A stretch of 64,000 nt of DNA from Camellia lanceoleosa. Taxonomy: Eukaryota > Streptophyta > Magnoliopsida > Ericales > Theaceae. Where the stretch lies: NCBI GenBank assembly GCA_025200525.1, contig CM045768.1:51344925-51408924 (forward strand), in the 5' to 3' direction. This document shows, piece by piece, positions 36,718-49,435 of the stretch (positions are counted from its first letter, which is position 1; the number at the start of each line of letters is the position of its first letter). The translations under genes and the position numbers were made by a program. The notes under the pieces were generated by a model that searched no databases, had not been told where the DNA came from, and saw only the letters and a program-made list of their open reading frames with translations.

Positions 36718-37919
36718 GCTTAAATTTTCCAAATTTTGATCTTCAGCCTTTAACATTGTATGAATTATTTTAAGATCAGTCTATATGCTGATAACCTTGT
36801 GTTTCATTGGTTTGGTTATTTTAGTTCATAACTTAGCCTTCCAATATTTTCCTTTTTTGCTTTGTGTTCTTGGGTATTTTGTATTTGTATGTTTTTTACT
36901 ACATAAATTTGGTTAGAATTTTAGGGTGTTTTAGATGGTGTTGAAATATTTGATTTAGCCCCAAATTTTTATTTAGTGGAGATTTGGGCAACTCACATTG
37001 GCTCTGTACTTTTTATTGGATTTGTATTTTGAAGAATTTTAGAATTTCTTAAGGAGAAGCTTGCCATCACGAACCTGAATATACATGGACATGGTTCACC
37101 TTGTTGGAAGGTTGCCCTGTTTACGTGGTTCACTTTTTGGAATTTACGGTTTGCATCCAATTTGAATTTAAACCTTCCCAAAGCCAACACATTACTGCTG
37201 AGCAACAATAGAGATTATTGATTGGTATCAGCAACCTTAAAATTATCAGTCTATTGGAGTACAAGTAAATATGATGTTGTCAGAGGTTTGGACCAGTTAA
37301 TCTTGAAATGCACATTTACAAAAAATAACCAACTCAAATATACTGGGAATAGCACATTTCCAGTGATCTGTAGGCAAATCAATGGAACAAGCAGGAAAGG
37401 TATACACCACTTTCAAGGCTCATCACAAGTTGCCGTATATTACCACAGAAATATTTCAATCTAGTAGATTTGTACAAAATAATTTCTAGGAAGAAAAAAA
37501 GTTTATTTCATTTTCATATTAATTCTTTTGTTCAAAGGATGCATTTGAATTTTGAGTGAAACATCCTACTACAATCCTTAATTTCAACTACAACAGTTCC
37601 ACACTCTCAAACTTGCAAAAAATTGTATACATTCCCGGTACTCAAAAAGAAACAAAATATAATCACACAAACCAGAAAAATTGCCACTGTTATCACCAAA
37701 AATTGACTCTTGCAATGCAAATTTGAAGTTCTACAGATAATCAGATGAAAGACTTCTTTACTAGGTTGATATGAAGAATCACTCTGACAAGAGCTATTGT
37801 GCAGAGCAACACAAGCATCATCATGACCCAGTATCTGAATGTGAGGAGACACACAGGCTTCATATGCCAGGAAGTGATTAAAGAGAAGACGAGAGGGACA
37901 AAAGAACCACAGAGTTCAA
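36718..37919. other. Shared 3' region between convergent PCNA and enolase genes
   Basis: Holds the 3' untranslated parts of both genes, about 1.2 kb. No third gene is recognised; the short frames at 36993-37208, 37222-37464 and 37607-37852 have no domain. Poly-A signals cannot be set with certainty, though AATAAT at 37467-37472 and an ATATTAATTC stretch near 37515 are candidates. Confidence 0.5.
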
Positions 37920-40900
37920 TCAGGTCATCCTCCAGTCATCACCAGCATAGACTGCTTGATCACCGAGCTCTTCTTCAATTCGAAGCAACTGCAATAAACT
38001 TTAGCCATTAGCTTCATGCCTACCTTTCAATTTTAATAATACACTGCTGGCTTGCCAAGACAAATTCAATAAACATGGTTTCATTTTTTTTTATTTTTTT
38101 TATTTTTTAGGGGTTAATATCTGTATTTTTGTTTTGTTACTGAGAAATTATCGCTCATCTAAATTATTTTATAGCAACACATCAGCCAAGACGTAAGAAG
38201 CTAATATGAACATACATTTAACAAAAGCTTAAACAATTGGCGAGGGAAAAATTACTAAGTTGATTGAAAGGGTCATTTTGGTAGCTTAATTGCACAAAGT
38301 TGCCACCTTGTCATAGGTAGAAAGTAAACGGAGGTCCATAAGAAGGGTATAAACAAGACAGATTAAATTCATCTATTAAAAAAAAAAAAAAAACCAGAGC
38401 ATGAAGCTCCCGCTAATCATATGGGCATTATAGAAGTAAACATTTATTTGTGGAAATGTTCCTGGCATAACAGCTAACTATGCTACAACACTATATGGAT
38501 GGTGCCTCACAGGTTAATACCCTAAGCCTGCAACTAATTTTAGTATAATTCAAGCGGGAAAACTGCAAGAGACAAAAAGAAGCAGCTGAAATTGCATGGG
38601 AAAAGCTACTTATTGTATAATTCATGCCTTTTATTGCCTAAATTTAACTTGAATCAAGTTGGAAAATTGCATGTGAGAGAGATCAAGTCAATTGCATGAA
38701 AGAGAAGTAAACCTGGTTGTACTTTGCTAGCCGTTCTCCTCGGCAAGGCGCCCCTGCTTTGATCTGACCAGTTGAAAGGCCAACAGCCAAGTCGGCAATG
38801 AAAGAATCTTCAGTTTCCCCACATCTATGAGAGATCACCACTCCCCAGTGATCATCTTTTGCCAGCTTCACTACTTCAATGGCCTCAGTCACAGTCCCTA
38901 TTTGATTCAACTGAATTTCATAAAAATACAATCAGAATTCACAGTCCAGTTGGCGATTTTGCACCATCACTTTAGGTAATATCATAGGATTGGTTACAGC
39001 TTACACCTTACAATGTTTATGTTATAAGCCATGAGTTATTCTTGATGATAACAGCAACAAAGCTAGATACTGTTAGATAAATATTTTTAACTCAACAAAC
39101 AGATATAAATATATATATATATATTATAATTCTAGACAAATAATTTTAATTAAAAAATTGAATGCTAAATCTGTTTGCCTCTCTAAGGTAGGAATTACCA
39201 AGACAAGCAAATGCAAGAGTACAGCATCATATAGTGACGACAACGGCAATAGCACTGCCTGCCAACTCATGCACAGTAGTTCTGGAAAAAATTAAGTTTT
39301 AACATGAGTTATAGAAGAAGAAACAAAAGATTGGAAAGAGGTTCAAATGATCCAATTATTTCTTCTTTTTTTCATTGATGGACACTGGTCCATTTATTTG
39401 GACGTAAAAAACACATTACAGCTAAAAATGATGCTCATCGGAAAAACTCCTTATATTTTTAAGAAAGATGAAACCACAGTAAAATAAGGAAATTGCATGG
39501 TCAAGACTGCCATTATCGCATTTAGTAAAACAAGGTTTGAAAGTGTAAAATAGTCCTCAAACCAAAAAAAAAAAAATTCTTGAAAAGGAGGAAAGTCCTT
39601 CTCCAGTTGGCTTACTTCTTTTAAAAAATAAATATATTTAAAATGAAGACAAAAAACAATTGGTCAAAATTAGTGCTTGCCCATCAGAATCACTTTGACA
39701 AGATAGCCACAGAAGTTCCTTTATGAATTGGCAGGATACCTTGAGAAGAAGAACATTGCAAGCAGACTCCTGAATGGCTTTCTCAATACGCTTTGGATTA
39801 GACATCAATAAATCATCCCCCACAACCTGGAACAGAAAATTTTCTCTTAAATTAAATTTGGAGGAAGACAAAGAAACATGAAAAGAAAATAGCATACACA
39901 ATAAAAAGAAAGAACTGGGGCAGGAACCAACAGAAATATTGAATATGAATGTGGTCAGATCTTAGGTTGAAGCTCGGCTTACATAAAAGGCAATTTAATA
40001 AAATGAATATAATCAGCTACACCTCCAACTTATACTTCGGGAGCTTATTAAATACAATTTGAACAATTAAAAGGGTGTAGGATCGTTACAGGCCACAAAA
40101 TGGTGGGACATGGCACAGAATTGTGTGACAACAACAGCTTCATATAAACAAGAAGTTAAAAAACTCGTTAACAAGGAATATGGACAAACCTGGCAAATTC
40201 CAAGACTGGAAAAAATTTTGACATGTTCCCAGTCCTCCTTGTCAAATGGATCTTCGATTGATACAATTGGGTATTCTAGGAGCCCCAAAAAGTTCAAAAA
40301 TGGAAAAAGAAAGAGGCATTATCACCAAGGCCATATTTTATATTGAGCAAGTGTTCAAATAAAATGTTAGGAGAAACATTCAGTGATACATACCTGCACA
40401 GAGTTCTTTGTATAAATCAATCATCTCTTCTCCTGACCTGAAGTTTTGCTCGGACTTATTTGGTGTTTTATAATCTAAATCGTACTTTGTACCTAAATCA
40501 GGAAGGGAAAATAAAAAGAGAGAATATAATTCAATTTTATAGGCAAGGAAAATACAAACTGATAACATAACAAGTCCCCAAGTGTACACGCAATTATTGG
40601 CAGCCTATGTGAATTGAGTGAGGAAAACAGCTTCAATTTCCATTCCACTGTTAAACTCTATTGCCATACAGATTATATTCAAATATCATCTCATGCTAGT
40701 TCCTCCATAATGACGTTACATTATTACACAACGATTCTCAATTAATACTAGTGTAGAAGGAACTCTTTTATTTTCCAATTTTACCATTACTGGAGGACAA
40801 TTATCGATGACATACAACAATACCTATGCAGAAATCAGTAGCAGATACATCAATCGCTATCTTTATTTTCTCACTATACCCTGTTCTGCTGATGGCTTCC

Positions 40901-43900
40901 TTTACAAGATCCAATCCTTCTCTAAAGCTGCAAATGCAGACGACCAAGATCACTAAATGAACAGAGAAAAATAAAGATCAATGTGAAGGAAAAAGCTTGC
41001 CTGGAGATGTTTGGAGCAAAACCACCATCTTCACCAACATTGCATCCATGTGCACCATGTTTTTCTGTAATAACAGCCTGCCCTTTTTGCCAAAGAAAAA
41101 TGAAATAATGAATGAACCAAAAGCACAGGCATGGGCACAAGTTGCAGACATCTAATTAAAAAAAAAAAAATCACAAAAAAAAGGTGAATAGAGCATTAAA
41201 ATCATGAATGTATCAACAACGCTGAGATGAAGCTAGACAGCATTTTATAAACAATGTGCAACTATTTAATGTGTTACAAAGAAAAAGTTGACCATTTGAA
41301 ATTAAAGCTTGGCAGTCTATAACCATCAATAGTGCCTAAATTCATAAATGCATTAAACACAAGGGAATGTTAAAAAAGAAGAAATTGACCAGTGGAAATT
41401 AATGACTGGCAGTCTACAACAATCAATAGTGGCTAAAATTCATCAATATGCTGCAAGAGAAGGGAAGGTAGCAAACACGTTGCATTTGCTTCTTAGATCA
41501 TGCATATGTGCACATGCATGTAGAACCCAAGTATGCAATAAAGCAGACTTAATAGTTCAGAACTGAGGCAACAGTATTTCAATGAACATGCACGTGAATC
41601 AAGCCTTCTCCACAATCCTCTCCTCAATCACCCAATAAATTATGCCTTCTCAGTCAACCAAAACCACAAATAAACCAATACATACACTCATGGATATATG
41701 GTATCTATATATTTCAAAATTAACCACACTAAATTTATCAAATAAATCAAAGAGGCTTAGCTAACTAATGGGGGGAAAATTATCAAGAAAAAAATTCATG
41801 CAATTAATGGGGAAAACTTTACTGAACTGAAGCATTCATCTAACTGCATTAAACCCATCTCTTTCAGCAGTGCATTAATCAAGAACTCACCAAGTATTTT
41901 TGGAATGAAAGAGACAGATTTAGGAGACATAATTTTGGGGTTAGATGCCTCTGTTATTAGTGTATTTAGAGTGAGAGGTAAAGATTTTGGAGAGGGAGAG
42001 AAATAGTGGTGTTGAATGGAGGGGATCGGTTTGGTGATGGGTGGCTGGTAGAGGGAGAGGGGGGGGGGGGGGAAGGGAAGTGGTGCTTGGTGGCGGGTGC
42101 ACAAGGGGCTAGCGGGTGGTGTGCTTGATAAATGTAGAAGATGAAGGTCATGATTTGATAAGAGACTTAACTTGGAATGAGTGAACAGTGGATTCTTGGT
42201 AGAGAGGGTAAACAATCAGTTTTCCCCTTAAAAATGGTCACATGACCTACAAGTTAGAGCTACTGGCAAGGATGCAGTTACATCTAATTGTTCATGTTTC
42301 ACAGCGCATAGAGGTAACGAGGTATTGGTTAATAATTGTCCCCTTTTTGAAAACACAAAATTATTTTTGTAGCCACGGCTTCCGTTGGATTGCTGTTGGA
42401 CTTGTAAAGCAGGCATTGGCTTGATGAAATGGGCTGCCACGTGAGGATGAAACCTAGGAAGGATGTGATGACTTGGCAATGATTTGCACATATCAATCTT
42501 GTAGACAAGGTTGCTTCCGAAGAGGGAGGGGATAATACTTTCCAGCCATTGTTCACATAAACAACAGAAGAAATAGATGGAAGAGTCCATATTGGTGTCC
42601 AAAGTCCAGTCCAAGTGATTTACCCGTGGGAACATATGCAAGTCATTCTATTTGGATTTTCTTTTACAGTTTTACCCCCAAAAAAGGGGAAACTTTTACT
42701 TGCACGATGATTAGTTTGTAGGCAGGTGTCTTGGAAAGTTCAAGTTTCAGTCATAGCAGTACTAGTCTTGGGCAGTGAGAGTTTGAGCCTTGGATGTCAG
42801 TTCTTGTGTACTACATATCTTTGTTTTGATCATGAATGTATGAAAGGAGAGTCAACCCTAAAAAAATAGCATTGGAGGTGGGAACTCCTCCTAATGAGTT
42901 CTAGACTGATAGGCTATACCTATCACTTTCCTATGAAACTGTTTCACTGTTTGAAAAATGAACAGTACCATAAATTATCAAGCTGCAAAAACAGAAAATG
43001 AACAATTGAGAATGGTTTTCCCCTTTTCAATAAAAGAGCAATTTAGATGTTTCACGCTAAAGAAATAAAAACCAAGCAGCAACTTTAAAAGATAAGAACC
43101 ATTAAGCTAAGATCAAAATCCAAAAGATGTTATTTTCCAATTGAAGTTACCTTTAAATGATGGTACGTTTCAGAGCCCATTTGCATTGCCTCCTCAAATT
43201 TTTTCGCTCCAATAGGAAGAATCATAATATCCTGATAATATTTCAACCATCAAAGCAATTTGAGAATCATGGCAAAAAAACAATGTCAATATGTTTAATT
43301 GTTTGTAAGAAGCAAAGTCACCAATGATACAACTGGAGTAGTAAAAAATCCATAGGCATAGATAGGAGAAGATGAAAAAGAAGCACAAAAAAATGACTAT
43401 AACAAAGCAACTGAAGACAGGAGCCTAACATCATTTTACATGTGATGTTGTAGTTTCCTTAAATTCATAATACATGTCATTGGTATAACGTGATGAAGTA
43501 GAATCCTTGTTCATTGCACAACATACTTGTCATCGACTCATTGTTAAAACGTCACACAACAGAAGAAAAATCAGAATAATAGAGACACAGGGCCGAGAAT
43601 AAATAAAAATATTTGGCATGTCACAATATTCATTTTTGTGCAGAAGACAATAATAGAACTTTGTGCAAAAGGTTATCAGGTAACATTGAGAAAAAATCAC
43701 TTAACATAGTAACATAAACAGACATTCAAGTAGGTTAATTACAACCTGAAGAACCAGATTGTTTCCAGCATGTTTTCCACCACTTATCAGACAGAAGGCA
43801 GGGACAGGAAGAATCAGGTGGCTTCTTCCAGAGAGTTCGGCTATGTGCTTGTAAAGTGGAAGCTGAAAATAATATGTCACAACAAATTTGAAGGAAACTT

Positions 43901-46392
43901 AAAACAAATTTTGTAACAAAATAAAATTTATAAAACAAAAAATATGGAAAAGGAAACAGAATTCAAAATCAACTTCAAAATAAGGAAAGCAAAAGTCAGC
44001 AAAAAGTTAATATCACAAATATCCATGCCTCCTTTTCAGCAGCTCCAGCTTTGCAAGCAGCAATTGAAACGGCTAAAATTGCATTTGCACCAAGTTCACC
44101 CTGCAAAATAACATGAAATTAGAAAGTTAATGCTAAAAAAAATATATATATAATATAAACAATTACAAAAGCTTCTGCTCTGGAAGGAAAGTAACAAAAA
44201 TCTCTTCCAAATGCAACCAGTCATCTGAGAGGAATGTTGACAAGTGGATTTTTGGATGACAACTAATGAAAGACAACAAAGGCACCAAGCCACATTTTCC
44301 TAAGTGCTTTTAACCAAGCAAAAGAACAGCAGGTTTGAAAGGATGATGCACTTAAAGGTAAGACATATAGAAGCCACTGTTAGCTAGCCTGAGATGAATG
44401 GGAGGGGCTTGAAAAGATTTATTACATGAACAAACCAACTCGAGGAAAAAAAAGTCCAAAACTTGTAATATCTAGGACTTATATGATCCATAGAAGTTAG
44501 AGGTCGTCAACGGCCACAATAATGGTTCTACACTCTAAACTTGAGTTACCAAAAATATTCTTCAATATGTACATAAATCTCTTCCAATATATTTTCCATC
44601 TGGAACTGGAACTACAATGGATATTTTTGTTTTGTTTTGTTTTTGGATAAATGGAACTACAATGGATATTAAGAACAAGTAAAAGAACACACAACTTTTG
44701 TAAAAGTAATAACATAAAATCTACATCTCCAACTCAACCTAGATTCCAAGATCAGCACAATCTACACTAATGAGAACTCCATCATCGAGAATCAAATGAC
44801 TGATCTCAGTAAAAGCATCACTACTTGCCTAAAAGTTCAGATAGCAATTTGTGAAAATATCAATGTTAAAGGTTTCTAGTGCCTAATATGTTGTTACACT
44901 AGTCAGTGGGAACTTTCAGATACTATTATACATTGCAATGAGTAAAGAACCCAACTCATTACATTCATTCTTTCAGTAATACGATACATATTCCAAAATT
45001 TTCCAAATTGTGAAATGTAAAAATGGCATTGCATATGAAACCATCTAATAATACCAAATTATTTAGAGAAAAGAGAGAGAAAAAAAGACACCTTCTTCTC
45101 TGTCTTGTCCAAGTCTATCATTGCCTGATCAATTTGTGACTGAAGAGTCGGATCCATACCAATCAAAGCCTCAGATATTTTCTCATTAATATTCTTAACA
45201 GCTCTTTGCACACTTTTTCCAAGATACGTTCCCTTGTCTCCATCACGTAATTCAATAGCTTCGTACCTGGAGTCAATTAATATAAATTTGTGGCATGATA
45301 CTTCTTATGATTGAAACCAAAATTAAATAAGAGACAAAACATCATGATAACAATTAATTAAATATTTGTGTAGGACAGCTCATGAAAATGCCAAAGGATA
45401 CAATTCATAGAGCATGGCCTGCTATAAATGGCATACCCCTAGATACTCTAGAAACAAAAGTAATGCAAGATTGCCTTAACTAGAATTACAACGGACATAA
45501 ACATCTAAATATTTACACAAATAGGCACCGAATAGGCATCCAAAATTCTTCTAGCAGTATTGCGATAGACAAGATCATTCAAAGTTTCAAACCATTGATA
45601 ACCAAAGGTAAAAAAAGGCAGTCCGAGTGCACAACCCCATGTGCGGAGAGGTTGTTTCTATGGTTTGAATCCATGATGCGTAGGTCACAATGAAGCAATC
45701 TTACCACTGCCCCAAGGCCCACGGTAAAAATTCAACCAAGTGAGACAATGCCATTTATCATAATTAGATACAGATGGAATTCTAAGGAATCAATTATATT
45801 GAATAGTTATACTCTCCTAGCCTCTTTTTTATTTTATTTTTTCCTAGCAGGGACAACAATGTGGTGATTTACTGATTACAATTACAAACTTGTACAAAAA
45901 TCTCAACAGTCAGCGCTGATTTTATACAGGAAAGTCCAAAATTCAGGAAATAAGATGCTCCCTTTCTAGGTTTATCCTCAAAATCACACAAATTTTGAAG
46001 TTGACATTGAGAGAGGAGGAGATTGAGAATGCATACATTCCAGAAGAAGCGCCGCTAGGAGCAGAAGCACGGAACATGCCCTTATTGGTGTAAAGATCAA
46101 CTTCAACTGTAGGAATTCCTCTGCTATCCAGGATTTGCCTGGCTTTAACCTTGGTGATCACCGAAGGTACAGCTTTCCTCATATGATTAGACTGTTTATA
46201 CACACACACACACACAAAAGTATTCAAAACCACTGAACTTGTTTGTTTGGAAGCAAAGAAAATTGACATGAGAAAGAGGCAGCTTACAATGAAGAGAACG
46301 GGATCGGGGGTCTTGGCCCTAACGGCGGCATTGACGGCGTCCTCGATTTTCCGAGAAAGCATGTACTTGTCCAGATAGTCTTGCACCGACAT
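37920..46392 (-). CDS. ENO3: Cytosolic enolase, ENO3 type, thirteen exons
   Basis: Minus-strand exons: 46288-46392, 46037-46191, 45092-45266, 44029-44100, 43746-43862, 43151-43231, 41001-41077, 40824-40927, 40394-40492, 40190-40275, 39740-39826, 38713-38910, 37920-37988. They join in frame to 474 residues, near the family length. The N-terminal extension [20 protein letters not shown] is typical of the plant ENO3 group. Enolase motifs in order: [13 protein letters not shown] loop, [60 protein letters not shown] signature and [11 protein letters not shown]. Enolases turn 2-phosphoglycerate into phosphoenolpyruvate. Most enolases have GDEGG at the catalytic loop; here it is GEDGG, so activity may be low. 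Introns after exons 4 and 7 appear to be GC-AG. The largest intron (41078-43150) is about 2.1 kb. No breaks. Confidence 0.96.
41078..43150. other. Largest enolase intron, no independent gene supported
   Basis: Contains a run of 13 or more G (about 42058-42072), proline/leucine-rich chance frames on the minus strand (41796-42215, 42228-42641), and near-duplicate phrases (AAAGAAAAAGTTGACCATTTGAAATTAA near 41279 and AAGAAATTGACCAGTGGAAATTAA near 41379, each followed by a GGCAGTCTA(T/C)AAC segment). The latter are two copies of about 100 bp. Part of 41770-42860 may be an insertion, but no family is recognised. Confidence 0.4.
45605..45727 (-). mobile_element. tRNA-derived SINE fragment (Au-SINE-like) in an enolase intron
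   Basis: On the minus strand the sequence reads GGGCCTTGGGGCAGTGGTAAG, then TTGTGACCTACGCATCATGG, GGATTCAAACCATAG (near the pol III B box GGTTCRANNCC), then CTCTCCGCACATGGGG and TGTGCACTCGGACTGCC. This order is that of Au-type plant SINEs. It is in the intron between exons 2 and 3, in the same sense as the gene. No tail or target duplication is clear. Confidence 0.7.
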
Positions 46393-46790
46393 TTCCTTCT
46401 CTGTTGGTGGAGTTTTCGGGAAGCTGATTAGACCTTGAAAATCTTCGGCTCTGCAATTGCAAGTTTTATTTTTATTTTTATTTTTTGGTTTCGTTTGGCT
46501 GCTGAGAAAGTGGTTTAGGAAGATGGATTTGAAGAAAGTGGATTTTGAAGAAGTGTTTGTGGTTGTTGCTGTGATGATCTTGTTGGTGTTTGTGTTGGAG
46601 TGGTAAGGAAAGAGTGTCTTATACGCTGTTGTTGTGGTGAATACTTGGAATCGGGGTTTGGGTTGGGGTGGATCTAGGCAGTAGAGGAGACAATGGCAGT
46701 TTCACGAGGGGAGAGTACAGACGCGACGTCGTTTTGTACGTGGCCCAAAACAAAAATTAAAAGGTGAAGTATCAATAAATTCTAAATTTA
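46393..46790 (-). promoter_or_regulatory. Enolase 5' leader and promoter region
   Basis: Upstream of the enolase ATG on the minus strand. It includes a CT-rich leader, an A/T-rich segment near 46465-46485 and ACGACGTCGTT at 46727-46737, with an ACGT-type core (GACGTC). No clear TATA box; the start site is not set. Confidence 0.35.
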
Positions 46791-46794
46791 GATT

Positions 46795-47445
46795 TTGTGA
46801 ACTGATTAGTCTCTACATTTTTCTTATGGATTCAAAAGTCTTGTTATAAGTGAAATTACATGAAGGGATAGGGGCAAAACACGCGCGTGTAGAAAACAAA
46901 AGGTGAATGTGAGATTTTGTAATAGGCTGAAATTACACATTTGCACCAAGCTCATTATAGATTTTTTGTGTGTTCCCTCATTTGCGATCGAATCTCACGC
47001 TATCAAGGAAGGAAAGATTCTGTATTCCCAATGTTGAATTGTTGCGTAGTTAATATGACATTGGGTTCCAATGTTCTTCGTTGCAACTTCCAAAAGTCGT
47101 GAGATTGAGGCACATTAGGATACAGAAACCCTACGTTGTGTGAACGAGGGATTAGGTGTTAGAGCTAGCAAACGTTGAATTTGTATTGTTGAATTGGTGT
47201 TGGGGAGATGACGACGCCACGACCAAGTTGGTGATGTTTATTTGAAATGGAGTCGAGAATAGGAGGCGTATTGATAGGGTTTGCTAGCGTAGAGTTAGGG
47301 GTTGTAACGTTGGGGTTTAATACTGATGTTGTATGCCTTTTTTGTGGTATGTGCTTAGTATTTGGTCTACCACTATTAGATTTTTGAATTTTGTTGGGTT
47401 TAGATTGTTTGGCAACGTCATCTGGTATTCAATCTTGTATTGATG

Positions 47446-47476
<31 letters not shown>

Positions 47477-49195
47477 TTTGTAGGATCAACCATTCTGTGT
47501 TTCTCTTTCACTTTTAGGTTGGGGTATTATCTGGATGGCACATTTTGCAATTGGATTGTGATGTTAATGGGTGATATATGAGAATTCCACATACACATTA
47601 AACCATATAACCAAAACGTGGTCCTGGTTATGTGATCCTAATGTCTATGTGCTTTGGCATTACATGTTGGCCAACCTAGGTGTAGTGTCTTGTGTTGTAG
47701 AACTGTAGATGTGTTGGATCTGCTTATATAACACGGCATTAACTCCGTACTCAACTGTGTCGTTGAACGATATGAAAATGGGGAGTAGTGGTTATATTGT
47801 CAATGTGTATGGAAATTGTTCTGTCGAGGTTTTCTAGCATTTTTTGTTGTTTTAATGTGTTCTTGTTTTTACACCAGTATGGGTCGGAATGGGTGGCTGA
47901 TGTGTTATTGCAGGTGTTATTTGTATGTGATTTGAAAATTTGTGATAGTTGTTTAGGTCTTTGATGGGAAATGTTATATTGATTATTATGTGTTCCGTCA
48001 CACTTCTTTGAAAATGTATTATTGGGTCTTCCATAAGCTTGTGAGGTTGTATTAATTGTTTCCGTATGTAAGGAATTTTCAAGGCATACATGTTTACATT
48101 GGAAGTGTGTTTATGGAGAGTGATAACAATTATTGAGTCCTTGAATGGAACAATGTTTTGCACGTTTGGTGAGCGAGTCATGTACAGTCATAACCTAAGT
48201 ACACTACAATGCACATGACAAGGAATTGTTATTCAACTCGTTGTCAACATGATACAAACATATATGTTTTACACATTAGTATACAGTCGTTATATGGAAA
48301 TGATGAATTCAAACATCGATCCACCTTGAACTTATTGTAATCGGGTATGTCGAACAACATGTATATCAAACCTGGCACCAACCCATCAAACTTCCTACAA
48401 ATAACGTCAACGATTCTCTCGAACGTCGATGCGTAATGCAACCGAATAGCAGCATTGGTTTTGTCGTACGTGCACAACAACAAAATCCCAGCATCCATAC
48501 CTGTGCATAACAAACACATGGCCATCACACATTCCATACATTACACATTATGGTGATGTATAATTTTTTTGAATTAGACACCATTACAGTTAACTTTTTG
48601 ATTGAAAAAAAAAAAAATGAAACCCAGATTGAAACAAAACCACCATAGTGACCAAACATGCTAACGTGCATCAGTAAACCAACATAGACACATCGAGACC
48701 ACCAAATGCAAAAAAAATTGCCAACCTGTGTAGAAAACCACATCGATCAACCACCAAACAAACCCACATTACACATAAACACCCACCATTAACACAACAC
48801 ACAACAAACATGAAAAATGACCCCCAACCAATAACAATACCAACCCCCTATCCAACTAAAAAATCACATCACATCCCTGTACATAAGAACAATTGACAAA
48901 AATGTACATACCTTGTGTCATTCTGCTAGACCCGAGCAAATGCAACACCACCGTCTCTAGAAAAACACACTAGTAAAACAAGACTCCTGTTCACTCCCCG
49001 AAATGCCAAAATCCACATCCATCGTGATACACTCCACCAAATCTCACACATAGAATAATATCAATCATGTCTTACCTACACACCCAGCAATTTGTTCTCA
49101 AAATAAATCATTAAAAAGGGTATTCTAGTCAAGAGATACACCTTTCCAAAAAAAACTAGGACCAATCAGTCCGTAAGAAAATTCTTAGGACTAAA
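46795..49195. mobile_element. Degenerate Mutator-like element with transposase N-terminal remnant
   Basis: Left end about 46795-46870 (GAACTGATTAGTCTCTAC) and right end about 49095-49195 (reverse complement CGGACTGATTGGTCCTAG, then TAGAATACCCTTTTT) form a weak inverted pair. A similar end occurs at about 58785-58860. The minus strand at 48244-48537 resembles the N-terminal part of MULE transposases. A long T-run with a TG microsatellite lies at 47443-47479. No target duplication was found, so edges are approximate. Confidence 0.45.
48244..48537 (-). pseudogene. MULE transposase N-terminal fragment
   Basis: A 97-codon frame with the segment STFERIVDVICRKFDGLVPG, then LIYMLFDIPDYNKFKVD. This Fer-Ile-...-Phe pattern followed by 'Y-x-L-x-D' is typical of the short N-terminal (PB1-like) part of plant MuDR-type transposases. 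The zinc-finger and DDE parts are absent from the rest of the element. Confidence 0.5.
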
Positions 49196-49289
49196 TGGAT
49201 TAACACTCCCCCATATAAGATTTATGGGTAAATTCTTGGAACTAAAAATTTGCTAAAAAAGTAGGTTTTATCTTGGGTGATTCTACTTA

Positions 49290-49435
49290 CACCATTGGAG
49301 GGAAAAGAGAGAAGCAGCAGTAAGGAAGACGACAAGTCCGACGCAAAGAAGGTGAGTGTTTCGGATGGCGGGAGGGATTTGAACGGCATTGTGGTCTGTG
49401 TTACCGGCGTGGAAGATTGAACTCATTCTTCTCAT
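49290..49435 (-). CDS. Hypothetical small exon with a hydrophobic segment
   Basis: From ATG at 49435 the frame reads MRRMSSIFHAGNTDHNAVQ, a Pro/Arg-containing stretch and a hydrophobic run (LLCVGLVVFLTAASLF), to a stop after about 50 codons. Just before the stop lies GGT|GTAAGT, a near-ideal donor site, so this could be a first exon with later exons toward the enolase side, possibly cut off by the MULE remnant. GC content is higher than the surroundings. No family recognised. It may also be chance. Confidence 0.3.

Noticed and set aside
41796..42641. Two minus-strand frames inside the largest enolase intron
   Set aside because: Low-complexity Pro/Leu/Ser composition, no splice logic with the enolase gene and no domain; treated as intron.
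45605..45727. A tRNA gene in the enolase intron
   Set aside because: The B-box-like part is there, but no cloverleaf can be closed and the order of blocks fits a tRNA-derived SINE.
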